Origin: Flavobacterium ammonificans
GTDB taxonomy: Bacteria; Bacteroidota; Bacteroidia; Flavobacteriales; Flavobacteriaceae
Length of the DNA stretch: 64,000 nt
Direction of reading: 5' to 3'
Assembly: GCF_020885975.1 (NCBI RefSeq)
Contig: NZ_AP025183.1
Location: 682,001-746,000 of the forward strand
Below the pieces are notes generated by a model. The model searched no databases. It saw only the letters and a list, made by a program, of their open reading frames with translations, and was not told the origin of the DNA. Positions 1 to 8,425 of the stretch are shown here, one piece after another. The translations under genes were made by a program, and so were the position numbers. The first letter of the stretch is position 1, and each line of letters opens with the position of its first letter.

Positions 1-926
1 TTGGCTTTGATGTCTTGCAAAATTTGGTTTACGGCTTCAATATGATCCTCAAAATCGGGATGGGAAATATCCACAATATGCAACAATAAATCTGCCTCAC
101 GTACCTCATCAAGCGTACTCTTGAACGAATCTACCAATTGCGTAGGCAATTTTCGAATAAATCCTACCGTATCCGAAAGCAAGAAAGGTAAATTTTTGAT
201 TACTACTTTACGAACGGTGGTGTCCAAAGTGGCAAACAATTTATTTTCTACAAAAACTTCACTTTTTCCAACAGCATTCATCAAAGTGGATTTCCCCACA
301 TTGGTATATCCTACCAAAGCCACACGCACCATAGCGCCACGATTACTTCGTTGAACGCCCATTTGTTTGTCAATGGTTTTGATTTTGTCTTTCAAAAGGG
401 AAATTCGGTCACGAACAATACGTCGATCCGTTTCAATTTCGGTCTCTCCAGGCCCACGCATTCCGATACCTCCTTTTTGACGTTCCAAGTGTGTCCAAAG
501 TCCCGACAAACGAGGCAGTAAATAAATACATTGCGCCAATTCTACTTGAGTTCTGGCATAAGAAGTTTCGGCTCTTTGAGCAAAAATGTCTAAGATTAAA
601 TTGGTTCGATCTAGAATTTTGCAATCAATAATCTTAGAAATATTTTTTTGTTGTGAAGGCGTTAATTCGTCGTCAAAAATAACGGTTGAAATTTCGTTTT
701 CTTTGACATACAAATTGATTTCGTCTATTTTTCCAGTGCCTAAAAAAGTTTTTGGATTGGGTTTGTCCATTTTTTGCCAAAAACGCTTTACCACTTGGCC
801 TCCTGCTGTAAAAGTTAGAAATTCTAATTCATCCAAATATTCTCTTAACTTTTCTTCGGATTGATTTTGAGTAACTATTCCAACTATAGCGGTTTTTTCG
901 AAATTTAATACTTCTTTTTCTAGCAT
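1..926 (-). CDS. hflX: GTPase HflX (3' end beyond window)
   Basis: Ribosome-associated GTPase of the HflX family (Obg-like superfamily), which binds the large subunit and can split stalled ribosomes. About 308 residues are in the window; the C-terminus lies beyond base 1. Visible: the N-terminal HflX domain with the glycine-rich FLGTGKIDEI segment near residue 61, the family signature GGIGMRGPGETEIETDRR near 152-169, the P-loop GYTNVGKS at 206-213, the switch region with DTTVRK, and the G3 motif DTVGFI. Start is ATG at 926-924 (MLEKEVLNFEKTAIVG), the only sensible one before the conserved domain. The reading frame is open to the window edge. Identification is firm; it is a core gene, not part of the accessory region. 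Confidence 0.95.
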   Translation of the reverse strand, partial: MLEKEVLNFEKTAIVGIVTQNQSEEKLREYLDELEFLTFTAGGQVVKRFWQKMDKPNPKTFLGTGKIDEINLYVKENEISTVIFDDELTPSQQKNISKIIDCKILDRTNLILDIFAQRAETSYARTQVELAQCIYLLPRLSGLWTHLERQKGGIGMRGPGETEIETDRRIVRDRISLLKDKIKTIDKQMGVQRSNRGAMVRVALVGYTNVGKSTLMNAVGKSEVFVENKLFATLDTTVRKVVIKNLPFLLSDTVGFIRKLPTQLVDSFKSTLDEVREADLLLHIVDISHPDFEDHIEAVNQILQDIKA

Positions 927-961
927 AATATTGAATAAGCTACAAATTTAGGCAATTGCTT

Positions 962-2317
962 TTACTTCTCCCCATAAATCTGAACATCGTCAATTTGGAA
1001 TGCTCCATCTAAAGCCAAATTTCTTCCTTCGCCCCTATAACGAAAACCAATATTTATTTTTCCTTTAAATGAAGACAAATCAATTCCTCCCGATCCCACA
1101 AATTGGTACCAAGGCGTTGATTGGGTTGGTAGTTTTGCTTTGATCGGAATCCAGGTAGCTGACGCAACATTCGTTCCGTTAAAATTTGAGGACACAAAAA
1201 CTTCCAGTGAATTTAAAGGTGAATCTAAATCTAGGTTGTGTTGTGCGGCTCTAAAGGTTAAAATTTCATTGGTATGAATGTCCATATCAATTTTTGGGGA
1301 GATTAACCAGCCCACATTGAGTGCCACTCTAGTTCCACTAATCGCATATTCGGCACAACCATTCCCCGAAAAAACAGATCCTTTCCAAAACAGACTTCCG
1401 TTTTGAACGATGTTTGCCCAACCTGGTAGATTTACATTTACATTGTCTGTAACGCTTTCGAAATTTTCAGAAAAAAAAGGAACGTTCCTTTTGCCCGACA
1501 TTGAAATGTCTTTGTCTGATCTTGGTAGTAATTGATAAGTAGAACCAAATTTAGTTAGGATTCCCTTTACTTTTCCGCTTCCCGATGGAACTTTGTTGGC
1601 AGAAAAATTGGCAAAACTACTAGTTCTGAAAACCAATTTATTTCCAAATCGATCTTCTAGAAGCCAATTTGTAGCGCCACCAACATCATTGGTGCTTTCA
1701 TAAAAATTTCTACCGATAGCCTCTTGTGTAAATTGCACATCGGAGACTTCTACTAAAGTATTTAATAATAAGTCGTTTTCTATTTCGGTTAATGAAATTG
1801 TACGAGTTAATTCGGATTCTTTCAAAGTAGTGCACGAGACATGAAGTACTTTTTTATAATCATTTTGAGAAAGGCGACCTACACCCCCTTCATTAAATGA
1901 GTTTACAAAAAGAGTTCCAATTCGTAACCCACCATAAAACAGATCGGTATATTGATCTTGAAGCTTGACATAGACTTTGCTCCCTAGTCTAAAATCGATG
2001 TAAGTATTATTAACATCGATGGGCACACTAAATCCAATAGCTGGTTGTGTGGCCGTGGCTAAAGTTTGAAAAGAAATGGTCTTGAAAAAATTTCCAAATT
2101 CATCAGTTGAAACCACGTAGGCTTCAATTACATCGTTGAATTTGTATTGAGTAACCAAACCGCTAGCGGTATTTCGAATGTCTTCTACGCGCTTATTCAC
2201 CACCAAATCGGGCTGGTTACATTCTATTGAAGGAAGGGCTATTTCATCTTTTACACAACTTGTTGCTGAAAAGAAAAGGAATACTAAAACAATACGATTT
2301 AAGTCAAATGATTTCAT
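962..2317 (-). CDS. DUF5689-type surface lipoprotein with C-terminal jelly-roll domain
   Basis: Predicted lipoprotein of 451 residues. A hydrophobic signal ends in FFSATSC with the lipidated Cys at 21. Residues about 35-270 (starting NKRVEDIRN, with repeated OB-like strands such as GKVKGILTKFGSTYQLLPR) resemble the Bacteroidota DUF5689 domain, and residues about 280-451 (FFSENFES...WANI, then FQIDDVQIYG) look like a choice-of-anchor J / carbohydrate-binding jelly roll. It lies 13 bases downstream of the TonB receptor gene and is co-directional, so it is probably the surface lipoprotein partner of that receptor, as in SusD-like or nuclease-linked pairs. The ligand cannot be told from sequence. 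Domain names are from memory of the family pattern. Confidence 0.75.
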   Translation of the reverse strand: MKSFDLNRIVLVFLFFSATSCVKDEIALPSIECNQPDLVVNKRVEDIRNTASGLVTQYKFNDVIEAYVVSTDEFGNFFKTISFQTLATATQPAIGFSVPIDVNNTYIDFRLGSKVYVKLQDQYTDLFYGGLRIGTLFVNSFNEGGVGRLSQNDYKKVLHVSCTTLKESELTRTISLTEIENDLLLNTLVEVSDVQFTQEAIGRNFYESTNDVGGATNWLLEDRFGNKLVFRTSSFANFSANKVPSGSGKVKGILTKFGSTYQLLPRSDKDISMSGKRNVPFFSENFESVTDNVNVNLPGWANIVQNGSLFWKGSVFSGNGCAEYAISGTRVALNVGWLISPKIDMDIHTNEILTFRAAQHNLDLDSPLNSLEVFVSSNFNGTNVASATWIPIKAKLPTQSTPWYQFVGSGGIDLSSFKGKINIGFRYRGEGRNLALDGAFQIDDVQIYGEK

Positions 2318-2330
2318 ACTAATTTGGGAT

Positions 2331-5168
2331 TTATAAATTGAAAGCTAAGCTAACGAAGTAGGTTCTTCCGTAGCCATAAAAATACCTGTTGCCAAAGTTG
2401 GGTGTTCCGTTGGAAACATCCTGATCTCGCTGCCTAAAGTTAGCATTACGGGCTTGTTCGAACCCTCCTGTTTTAAATGTTGTATTCAATACGTTATTAA
2501 TACTACAAAATAGATTCAGATTTTTTTTCATCACTTTCCAGGATTTACCACCAACTAAATTTAGGAGCATTACTGGGGGTAATTCTTCTTGTTTGAGAAG
2601 GGTTTTTCCTCGATCTAAAGTGGCTTCTGGAAACGGAAATCCGCTGACGGGATTGGTAAAAAAAATGGAAGTGCGCGCAATAGGTGAAATATCAACATAT
2701 CGATCTGCCAGATAATTAGCATTAGCACTAATCCACCAGTATTTAGGATTTCTGTATTCTAAACCCACAGAATAGGCTTGTTGTGGCATGCCCGCTTGAC
2801 GATAATTTTTGAGTGCAGCAGTGCCAAAATCAAAAACTGGCAACCTGTTTTCTGCAGAGGCTTTGGCATCGTTTGTAATCGTTACATTGGGATTGCTATT
2901 ATAAATATATTCTCCAAAACCGGCCGCTAAAGTAGTTTTTAATGTTGGATCAATTTGGTATTCAAAACTCAGTTCAGTTCCCCAATTTTTTTTATCCAAT
3001 TGTGTTAATGTTTGGCTCACAAACGCATTGGTACTATTGTTTCCAGCTCCGTTATCAAAAATCCCTTCGGCATAGAAAAAGGAGTTTTCGGTGCTCCCAG
3101 TAATTTCATTATAAAAACTAGAAAATCGCAATTTTAATTTTGGCGAACGATACACATAACTAGCATCTATACTGTTATTGTTTTCATTACTTATTTGGTC
3201 TACAATGTTGTTATTTAGTCTTGAGTTAGGAAAAACAGACCTTAAATTAGGGGCTTTAGTAGCAAAGTATCCATTGAGTAGCACTAATTGTTTTCCAGAA
3301 ATTTTTACTACGAGACCTCCTTTAAACCCATAATTTTCAAATTGGACGTTGGCGCTTTTACCAAAAGAAGTAGTGGGGTAGAGGCCGTTTTTGTAAAATC
3401 CTTCTCGTTGGAAATTGGTAGTTGAAAATTCGTGAGCTAAATAAAAATCAATTTTTTTATATTGAAATTGAAATTGCGTGAATCCTTCCAATTCTTTCAC
3501 GAGAAACGAGTAATTATAACCATACTGATCACCAACCCGAATTTGTCTATTTGGGTGGTTTAAATCAGATTGAGCCTGATCTCCTCTATAAAAAGGGTCA
3601 ATATCCTCAAAATAGCTTCCGCCAAGTAAGTCTACTACGTTTTGGTAGTTGTGAGAATACAGCTGATTATACGATACATTGGAATTGAAATGAATATGAT
3701 CGGTTATTTTTGAGTGCAACTGAGAGTTTAGCGCTACCGTTGTATCATCTGTTCGATCCTCAAACAAGATATATTTACTTTTTCCAGGCTCATAACCCGT
3801 TATTTTTCCATTCGAATTGGTAACAGGGTTTTGATTGGCTTTGTAGATTGCCCCCCAATCGATTTGCTGCTGAGATAAAAACGCGAGTTTATTTAATTCG
3901 GCATTCGCTAAGTCAGGAGTAAACGCACCCGAAAACTCCCCCTCATCTCGGGCATATAAAGAACTGAAGAAGCTTGGCATTTTTCTATAATAAGAGGGAT
4001 CGGGGCTGTTTGCTTTTTGAAAATCGATATTGGTATTACTTATTTTTCCAAACTGAAATAAGGCACCAAGATTTAAGGTGGTTTTATCATTTATTTTAAA
4101 ATAATCATTCAATATAAAAACGGGTTCTTCTACTTTTTTGATTCGGGAATTGCGTTTTTGCCCATTAAAGAAACCCCAATACGAATTGTATCTTGTTGAG
4201 GTTAAGTTCGTAACCTCATCTGTGTTTGGTGAATTTTTCCCGCGAGAATTTGGAGTGTAAAAGGCAGTGAAATTCAGGGAGTTCCGATCGCTTAGTTTCT
4301 TTTCAACACTTATAAAAAATGAATTTGCGTCATAGTTAGTTCCTTCAAAATACCCTTCTCCGGCATATCTTTTTCCTGCAGAAATCACAAACGCCCATCC
4401 GTTTTCATTCATTCCAGAGGCGTAGGTTACCATAGTTCTCCATTGGTAGTTCGTGTTGGTTCCAGAAAATGAGATTCTTGTTCCCTTTCTATATTGGCTA
4501 GCTTGCGTACTTATATTTTGTGTAGCCAAGAGATCGCCAAAACTAAAATCAGAAGGGTTGGTTCCAATTGAAATTTCCTGATTTCGTAACACATCATTGA
4601 TCCCGCCCCAATTACTCCATTGTGGCCTTCCATCAAAAAATTTGTTCATTTTAATACCGTTCATCATTAGAACAGCATATTTGCTATCCAAGCCACGAAT
4701 TCTGTACCGGCTTGTTCCCCAATTGAATGCCGCTGCCTGTTGGTAGGCATCTCGCGTAGCTTGAAGTAGACCTGAACTGCTTTCGTTACCTCCGCTATCA
4801 TCATTTAAATCGCTGTCTAAAAGGGCAATATTGCCAGCTTCTTTTTCGATTTCATCGTTTTCCTCAAGAGGGATTATTCCTAGATCAAACGACTTGCCAG
4901 GCAGCAAAACGACTTTGATTAATTTGTCTTGATAGCCATTAGAATGAATTAAAATCAATTGATTATTTTGAAGTTGAGTTACCAATCGGAACTTTCCATC
5001 AGAAGAGGTTAATTGCATTTCGTTAGTGTTTTGGATACTAACAGCAACAGAGTTTAATGGAAATTGAGATTTTTTATCAATAATTTTACCTAAAAGAATG
5101 CTTTCTTTTTGAGCAAAAAGCGAGACGCAATTACATAGAAATAATAGACATAGGAAATGGGTTTTCAT
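2331..5168 (-). CDS. TonB-dependent outer-membrane receptor with carboxypeptidase-like N-terminal domain
   Basis: Outer-membrane, TonB/ExbBD-energised transporter of 945 residues. The start at ATG 5168 gives a good signal peptide (MKTHFLCLLFLCNCVSLFAQ); an in-frame upstream start at 5297 would put 43 unlikely residues in front of it. After the signal comes a CarboxypepD_reg-like beta sandwich (LLGKIIDKKSQFPLNSVAV), then the plug with RYRIRGLDSKYAVLMMNG, and a long beta-barrel ending in the C-terminal Phe-containing strand TYFVSLAFNL. It is first in a two-gene unit with the DUF5689-type lipoprotein. The substrate is unknown; a SusC-type polymer or oligomer importer is the usual role for this architecture. 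Confidence 0.88.
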   Translation of the reverse strand: MKTHFLCLLFLCNCVSLFAQKESILLGKIIDKKSQFPLNSVAVSIQNTNEMQLTSSDGKFRLVTQLQNNQLILIHSNGYQDKLIKVVLLPGKSFDLGIIPLEENDEIEKEAGNIALLDSDLNDDSGGNESSSGLLQATRDAYQQAAAFNWGTSRYRIRGLDSKYAVLMMNGIKMNKFFDGRPQWSNWGGINDVLRNQEISIGTNPSDFSFGDLLATQNISTQASQYRKGTRISFSGTNTNYQWRTMVTYASGMNENGWAFVISAGKRYAGEGYFEGTNYDANSFFISVEKKLSDRNSLNFTAFYTPNSRGKNSPNTDEVTNLTSTRYNSYWGFFNGQKRNSRIKKVEEPVFILNDYFKINDKTTLNLGALFQFGKISNTNIDFQKANSPDPSYYRKMPSFFSSLYARDEGEFSGAFTPDLANAELNKLAFLSQQQIDWGAIYKANQNPVTNSNGKITGYEPGKSKYILFEDRTDDTTVALNSQLHSKITDHIHFNSNVSYNQLYSHNYQNVVDLLGGSYFEDIDPFYRGDQAQSDLNHPNRQIRVGDQYGYNYSFLVKELEGFTQFQFQYKKIDFYLAHEFSTTNFQREGFYKNGLYPTTSFGKSANVQFENYGFKGGLVVKISGKQLVLLNGYFATKAPNLRSVFPNSRLNNNIVDQISNENNNSIDASYVYRSPKLKLRFSSFYNEITGSTENSFFYAEGIFDNGAGNNSTNAFVSQTLTQLDKKNWGTELSFEYQIDPTLKTTLAAGFGEYIYNSNPNVTITNDAKASAENRLPVFDFGTAALKNYRQAGMPQQAYSVGLEYRNPKYWWISANANYLADRYVDISPIARTSIFFTNPVSGFPFPEATLDRGKTLLKQEELPPVMLLNLVGGKSWKVMKKNLNLFCSINNVLNTTFKTGGFEQARNANFRQRDQDVSNGTPNFGNRYFYGYGRTYFVSLAFNL

Positions 5169-5482
5169 ACAATTTGGGATTAAAATGAAAAGGGGGATTT
5201 TCAAAACAATAATGGGTGTATTGTTTTGAAAAGTAACGATAATAAAGGTTGTTTTTGGAAAAAACGAATTGGCTTTGTGGCATTTAAACCTATTCATTGG
5301 TTAAAAATAGTAATTTTTTTTGTTGCTTTAATTTTTTTTTTGGAATTTTTTTTTGCCACGAAGGCTCGAAAGCGCAAAATGTTTCTAACGATTAAGTTAA
5401 TTAAGAATCTTTGGACTTCTCTAATTTATGACATCTATGTTCCAAATCGTCCTTCGTATGTCGTAAATCGTCCTTCTAAAAC
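5169..5482. other. Intergenic region with non-coding repeat debris
   Basis: About 310 bases between two minus-strand genes. It contains a poly-T-rich stretch (5313-5352), a fragment of the common flavobacterial GCCACGAAGGC-type intergenic repeat near 5355, and a four-unit heptamer array at 5447-5474. A + strand open frame here has no codon or domain support. Confidence 0.6.
5447..5474. repeat. Heptamer array TCGTANN, 4 units
   Basis: Four head-to-tail 7-base units: TCGTCCT, TCGTATG, TCGTAAA, TCGTCCT. It shares the TCGT core and exact 7-base period with arrays at 8169, 8297, 30509 and 30689. Confidence 0.8.
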
Positions 5483-6694
5483 CTATTCCGCAGTAGAAAT
5501 CTTAGACACCATAAACGAAATAAGAACGCCAAAAACCCCGATAAAAGCAAAAGAAAATTGCAATCCGAATGCCTCAGCGATGTAGCCAATAATGGGTGGA
5601 CCCATTAAAAACCCCAAGAAACTAACGCTTGAAACCGCTGTTAAAGCTTCGCCTGTTGGTATTTCAGGATGTTTTCCAGCGATGCTATACAAAGTAGGAA
5701 TAATGGTCGAAACTCCTAGCCCAACAAACATAAAAGCAATGGTACACGGAATAATATAAGGGAAAAAGACAGCCGTAAAAAGACCGCTCGAAATCACCAC
5801 GCCACTGATTTGCATCACCCTTTTTCGACCAAATTTTTGAATGAAACGATCGCCAAAAAAACGACCGCTTGCCATCATAATCATAAAGGAAGTATAGCCC
5901 AAAATTACTAAAGGTCCAGGTGCTTTTACCACGTCTTTGAAATACACGCCGCTCCAGTCAAACATCACCCCTTCGCTTGCCATACAACAAAAACCGATGA
6001 TGCCTAACCACAACAATAATCTATCGGGTTTTCTGAATCCTTTTTCTTTTTTGGGTTGTGGTTTTTCGACCGCTTTGATGAGGTATTTGATGTTGAACGA
6101 AATCAACGATAAAACGAGAATGCCAACACAAACAAAATGTTGGAAAGGCGTAAGTTCTAATGCCAACATTCCAAGTCCCACAAAAGCGCCAGTGAAACCC
6201 GCCAAACTCCACATACCGTGGAAAGACGACATAATTGTTCTTTTAAACAAACCTTCGGTATACACTCCTTGAGTGTTTACAGAAATATTTGACAAGTTGC
6301 CAAAAACACCAAAAAAGAACAATCCCAAAGCCAGTAACCAAGGGTTGGGTGCCAAACCTAAGTTAGTTAAACTAATTGCATACATGATAATGGCAAAAAC
6401 CAAAGTACGGTGACTCCCGAAACGAGTGACTATCTTTCCCGAAAACGGCATCATTGCTAATTGGCCTACAGGAACAGCAAACAAGATAGAACCCAAAGTA
6501 GCTTCGCTAAGATGTAAACTGGTTTTAATATCGGGAATTCGGCTAGCCCATGACGCAAAACACAACCCCATTCCGAAGTAGAAAGAACCTACTCCTAACC
6601 GAATTCTATTCAAGTAAGATGCTTTGGCTTCGCGGTAGCTTTTCTTGTATTTTCCCTTGCCTTTGAATCGGCCTAAAAAGTTTAAATCTATCAA
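5483..6694 (-). CDS. MFS transporter (YbjJ-like)
   Basis: Integral inner-membrane transporter of 403 residues with about twelve hydrophobic segments in a 6+6 pattern. The MFS loop 2-3 motif is present as GKIVTRFGSHRTL near residue 85 and again in the second half as GDRFIQKFGRKRV. The segment FHGMWSLAGFTGA and overall length match the YbjJ-type branch of the major facilitator superfamily, whose substrates are poorly known. The N-terminal ~30 residues are basic; a start at the second Met (MGLCFASW) would delete most of helix 1, so the long start is kept. It is a single gene, with repeats on both sides. Confidence 0.85.
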   Translation of the reverse strand: MIDLNFLGRFKGKGKYKKSYREAKASYLNRIRLGVGSFYFGMGLCFASWASRIPDIKTSLHLSEATLGSILFAVPVGQLAMMPFSGKIVTRFGSHRTLVFAIIMYAISLTNLGLAPNPWLLALGLFFFGVFGNLSNISVNTQGVYTEGLFKRTIMSSFHGMWSLAGFTGAFVGLGMLALELTPFQHFVCVGILVLSLISFNIKYLIKAVEKPQPKKEKGFRKPDRLLLWLGIIGFCCMASEGVMFDWSGVYFKDVVKAPGPLVILGYTSFMIMMASGRFFGDRFIQKFGRKRVMQISGVVISSGLFTAVFFPYIIPCTIAFMFVGLGVSTIIPTLYSIAGKHPEIPTGEALTAVSSVSFLGFLMGPPIIGYIAEAFGLQFSFAFIGVFGVLISFMVSKISTAE

Positions 6695-7009
6695 AATGCT
6701 GTCTTTAGGATTTCATTGTGTCAAAAATACAAAAACGGATTGTTCGAAAGTGATAAATCTGTAATGTCACTCAATTACAACGTTATTGTTTATAATTTTT
6801 TGCCACGGATTAAACGGATTATTGCGTCATTGCGAGGAGGGACGACGAAGCAATCTTTGTTTTTTCCACCACAGATTAACAGATTTTTATTTTCACTATT
6901 TTTAGAATTTCTTAAATCTGCGTTCTATGTAGTATATTGTATACAAAACACACCCCTAGCCCCTCTCGAGAGGGGAACGTGTAGCTTTCGCAAATCCTAT
7001 ATCGTAAAT
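6695..7009. other. Intergenic region with several dispersed-repeat fragments
   Basis: No gene is supported. From left to right: a GCCACGGATTAAACGGATT fragment (about 6802), a TTGCGAGGAGGGACGACGAAG-like palindromic element (about 6830) of a type scattered through many bacterial genomes, an ACAGATTAACAGATTT fragment (about 6872), a CCCCTCTCGAGAGGGG palindrome (6960-6975) shared with a site near 30380, and a single heptamer unit TCGTAAA just before the next gene. Confidence 0.6.
6949..6990. repeat. Palindromic intergenic element, intact copy
   Basis: CACACCCCTAGC followed by the perfect 16-base palindrome CCCCTCTCGAGAGGGG and AACGTGTAGCTT. A second copy at 30373-30460 has the palindrome split by about 49 bases. 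Confidence 0.7.
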
Positions 7010-8053
7010 CTAACTTATTGTAATTACTTTTTGCTCAGTATTACTTTGGATCGCCGCTTCAATAATTTGCATCACGTTCGCGCCTTCTTGAGCGGTAACG
7101 GGTTCAGGTTGGTTTTGAGTTATAGATTGATACACGCCGTCAAAATAATCGTAATAATTCCCTTGAAGTGTCGGGATTTTTTCTCGAACGATTTCTCCGT
7201 TTAACTCGGTATGCAGCAAGCCTTCTTTGTCTTTGGGTTCGGTTCCCCAAGTCGTTAGATTGGGTTTTTTGCCTAATTTTAATTCGTCTTCTTGTACATC
7301 GCCACGGGGTTTTAAAAACGACCCTTTTTTGCCGTGTAACACAAATGCAGGATTAGCCTCGCGAACAAAAAATCCCGCTTTCAATCGGACTCTTTTATCT
7401 GAATAATACAACAAAATGTCAATGTAATCATCTACTACGGAATGTTCACGCGTGATGCGAATATCAGCAAAAACACCTTTTGGCATGCCAAACAGATACA
7501 AGGCCTGATCAATCAAATGAGGTCCTAAATCTTTCAAGATTCCAGCACCAGCATTGGCAGTTTCTTTGTGAACTTTTGGACTTAAAACAGGGTTGTAACG
7601 GTCAAAATGGAATTCGGCTTCTACGATTTCGCCCAGCTTATCATCAGCAAGTATCTTTTGAACGGTTTTGAAATCACTATCCCAGCGTCTGTTTTGAAAC
7701 ACGGCTAGTTTTAATCCTTTGGCTTTAGCCAAATCAGTCAATTCTTTTGCTTCGGCAAGGGTGGTGGTAAAGGCTTTTTCGACCACCGCATGTTTGCCTG
7801 CCAGCAATACTTTTTTGGCATATTCAAAATGTGTTCCTACTGGAGTATTCACTATAATGAGTTCAGCATCAGACTCTAAAACGGATTCTAAACTCGGATA
7901 ACTAGTTACACTTGGATAATCTTCTTGGATTAATTTTTTGGTTCTTTCCCAAGAACCCAACAATTCAAATCCTGGGTGAAGCGCTATAAATGGGGCGTGA
8001 AACACTTTTCCAGACATGCCGTAAGAGAGTAATGCCGTTTTGATTTTTTGCAT
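7010..8053 (-). CDS. Gfo/Idh/MocA family NAD(P)-dependent oxidoreductase
   Basis: Cytoplasmic oxidoreductase of 347 residues. The N-terminal Rossmann fold begins IKTALLSYGMSGKVFHAPF; the family EKP motif appears as VVEKAFTTTLAEAKEL (Ala in place of Pro), and the substrate-domain signature as KDLGPHLIDQALYLFG, with His and Asp in the expected catalytic positions. Start at ATG 8053 (MQKIKTALL) places the glycine-rich loop at the normal distance; an ATG nine codons upstream is possible but adds an unlikely MHTHQKQKI. Enzymes of this family act on sugars, inositols or biliverdin; the substrate here is not predictable. Single gene. Confidence 0.88.
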   Translation of the reverse strand: MQKIKTALLSYGMSGKVFHAPFIALHPGFELLGSWERTKKLIQEDYPSVTSYPSLESVLESDAELIIVNTPVGTHFEYAKKVLLAGKHAVVEKAFTTTLAEAKELTDLAKAKGLKLAVFQNRRWDSDFKTVQKILADDKLGEIVEAEFHFDRYNPVLSPKVHKETANAGAGILKDLGPHLIDQALYLFGMPKGVFADIRITREHSVVDDYIDILLYYSDKRVRLKAGFFVREANPAFVLHGKKGSFLKPRGDVQEDELKLGKKPNLTTWGTEPKDKEGLLHTELNGEIVREKIPTLQGNYYDYFDGVYQSITQNQPEPVTAQEGANVMQIIEAAIQSNTEQKVITIS

Positions 8054-8168
8054 GATTTTTTGTTTTTGATGCGTATGCAAAATAACGATTTTTTTGCCGC
8101 AAAGGAGCGAAGTATTTTAAACCATTAAGAGATTTAGTTATTAAGATTTCTTCAATCTGTGTTCAACC

Positions 8169-8257
8169 TCGTAAATCGTATTTCGTATTTCGTAAATTGA
8201 AAACCATATAAGTCATATAAGGAAACAAAAGAAGGTCGCTTCGCTCAATAGAAGAAC
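8169..8257. repeat. Composite heptamer element, copy 1
   Basis: Four 7-base units (TCGTAAA, TCGTATT, TCGTATT, TCGTAAA; 8169-8196) followed by AACCATATAAGTCATATAAG (about 8201-8220) and a GGTCGCTTCGCTCAATAGAAG tail. The same order of parts occurs near 30202-30303 and 30509-30599. Confidence 0.8.
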
Positions 8258-8296
8258 ATATAAGATTTCCTGAATTTCCCACATCTGCATCCCACT

Positions 8297-8324
8297 TCGC
8301 ACCTCGTAAATCGTACCTCGTAAA
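8297..8324. repeat. Heptamer array TCGTANN, 4 units
   Basis: Units TCGCACC, TCGTAAA, TCGTACC, TCGTAAA in exact 7-base register, followed by TTGAATTAAC rather than by the long tail seen at 8197. Confidence 0.8.
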
Positions 8325-8366
8325 TTGAATTAACAAACTTTTAGCAGCCACTACATTTTTATACTA

Positions 8367-8396
8367 TTTGAAATAGAAAAGAAAAGTCTATTTTTG
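8367..8396 (+). promoter_or_regulatory. Bacteroidota-type promoter of rseP
   Basis: TTTG (8367-8370), 18-base spacer, TATTTTTG (8389-8396), matching the TTTG / TAnnTTTG consensus. Expected start of transcription near 8402, about 24 bases before the rseP ATG. Confidence 0.7.
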
Positions 8397-8425
8397 TGCA
8401 TCGAAATACGAATTAAAACAACACC

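Larger units (their letters stand above)
8054..8425. other. Intergenic region with composite heptamer element and rseP promoter
   Basis: Between the divergent oxidoreductase and rseP genes. It holds a GCCGCAAAGGAGCGAAG fragment (about 8095), a heptamer array (8169-8196) followed by a conserved 60-base tail (to about 8257), a second heptamer array (8297-8324), then the rseP promoter. No small gene is supported. Confidence 0.65.

Noticed and set aside
5447..5474. Heptamer arrays as CRISPR-like repeats
   Set aside because: Units are only 7 bases with no spacers between them.
5226..5585. 119-codon + strand frame
   Set aside because: It runs antisense into the MFS gene and through repeat debris; no signal, domain or promoter.
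6716..7204. 162-codon + strand frame
   Set aside because: Composed of dispersed intergenic repeats and antisense of the oxidoreductase gene.
8163..8351. 62-codon minus frame covering the heptamer element
   Set aside because: Its sequence is the repeat element itself, read through; no independent coding evidence.
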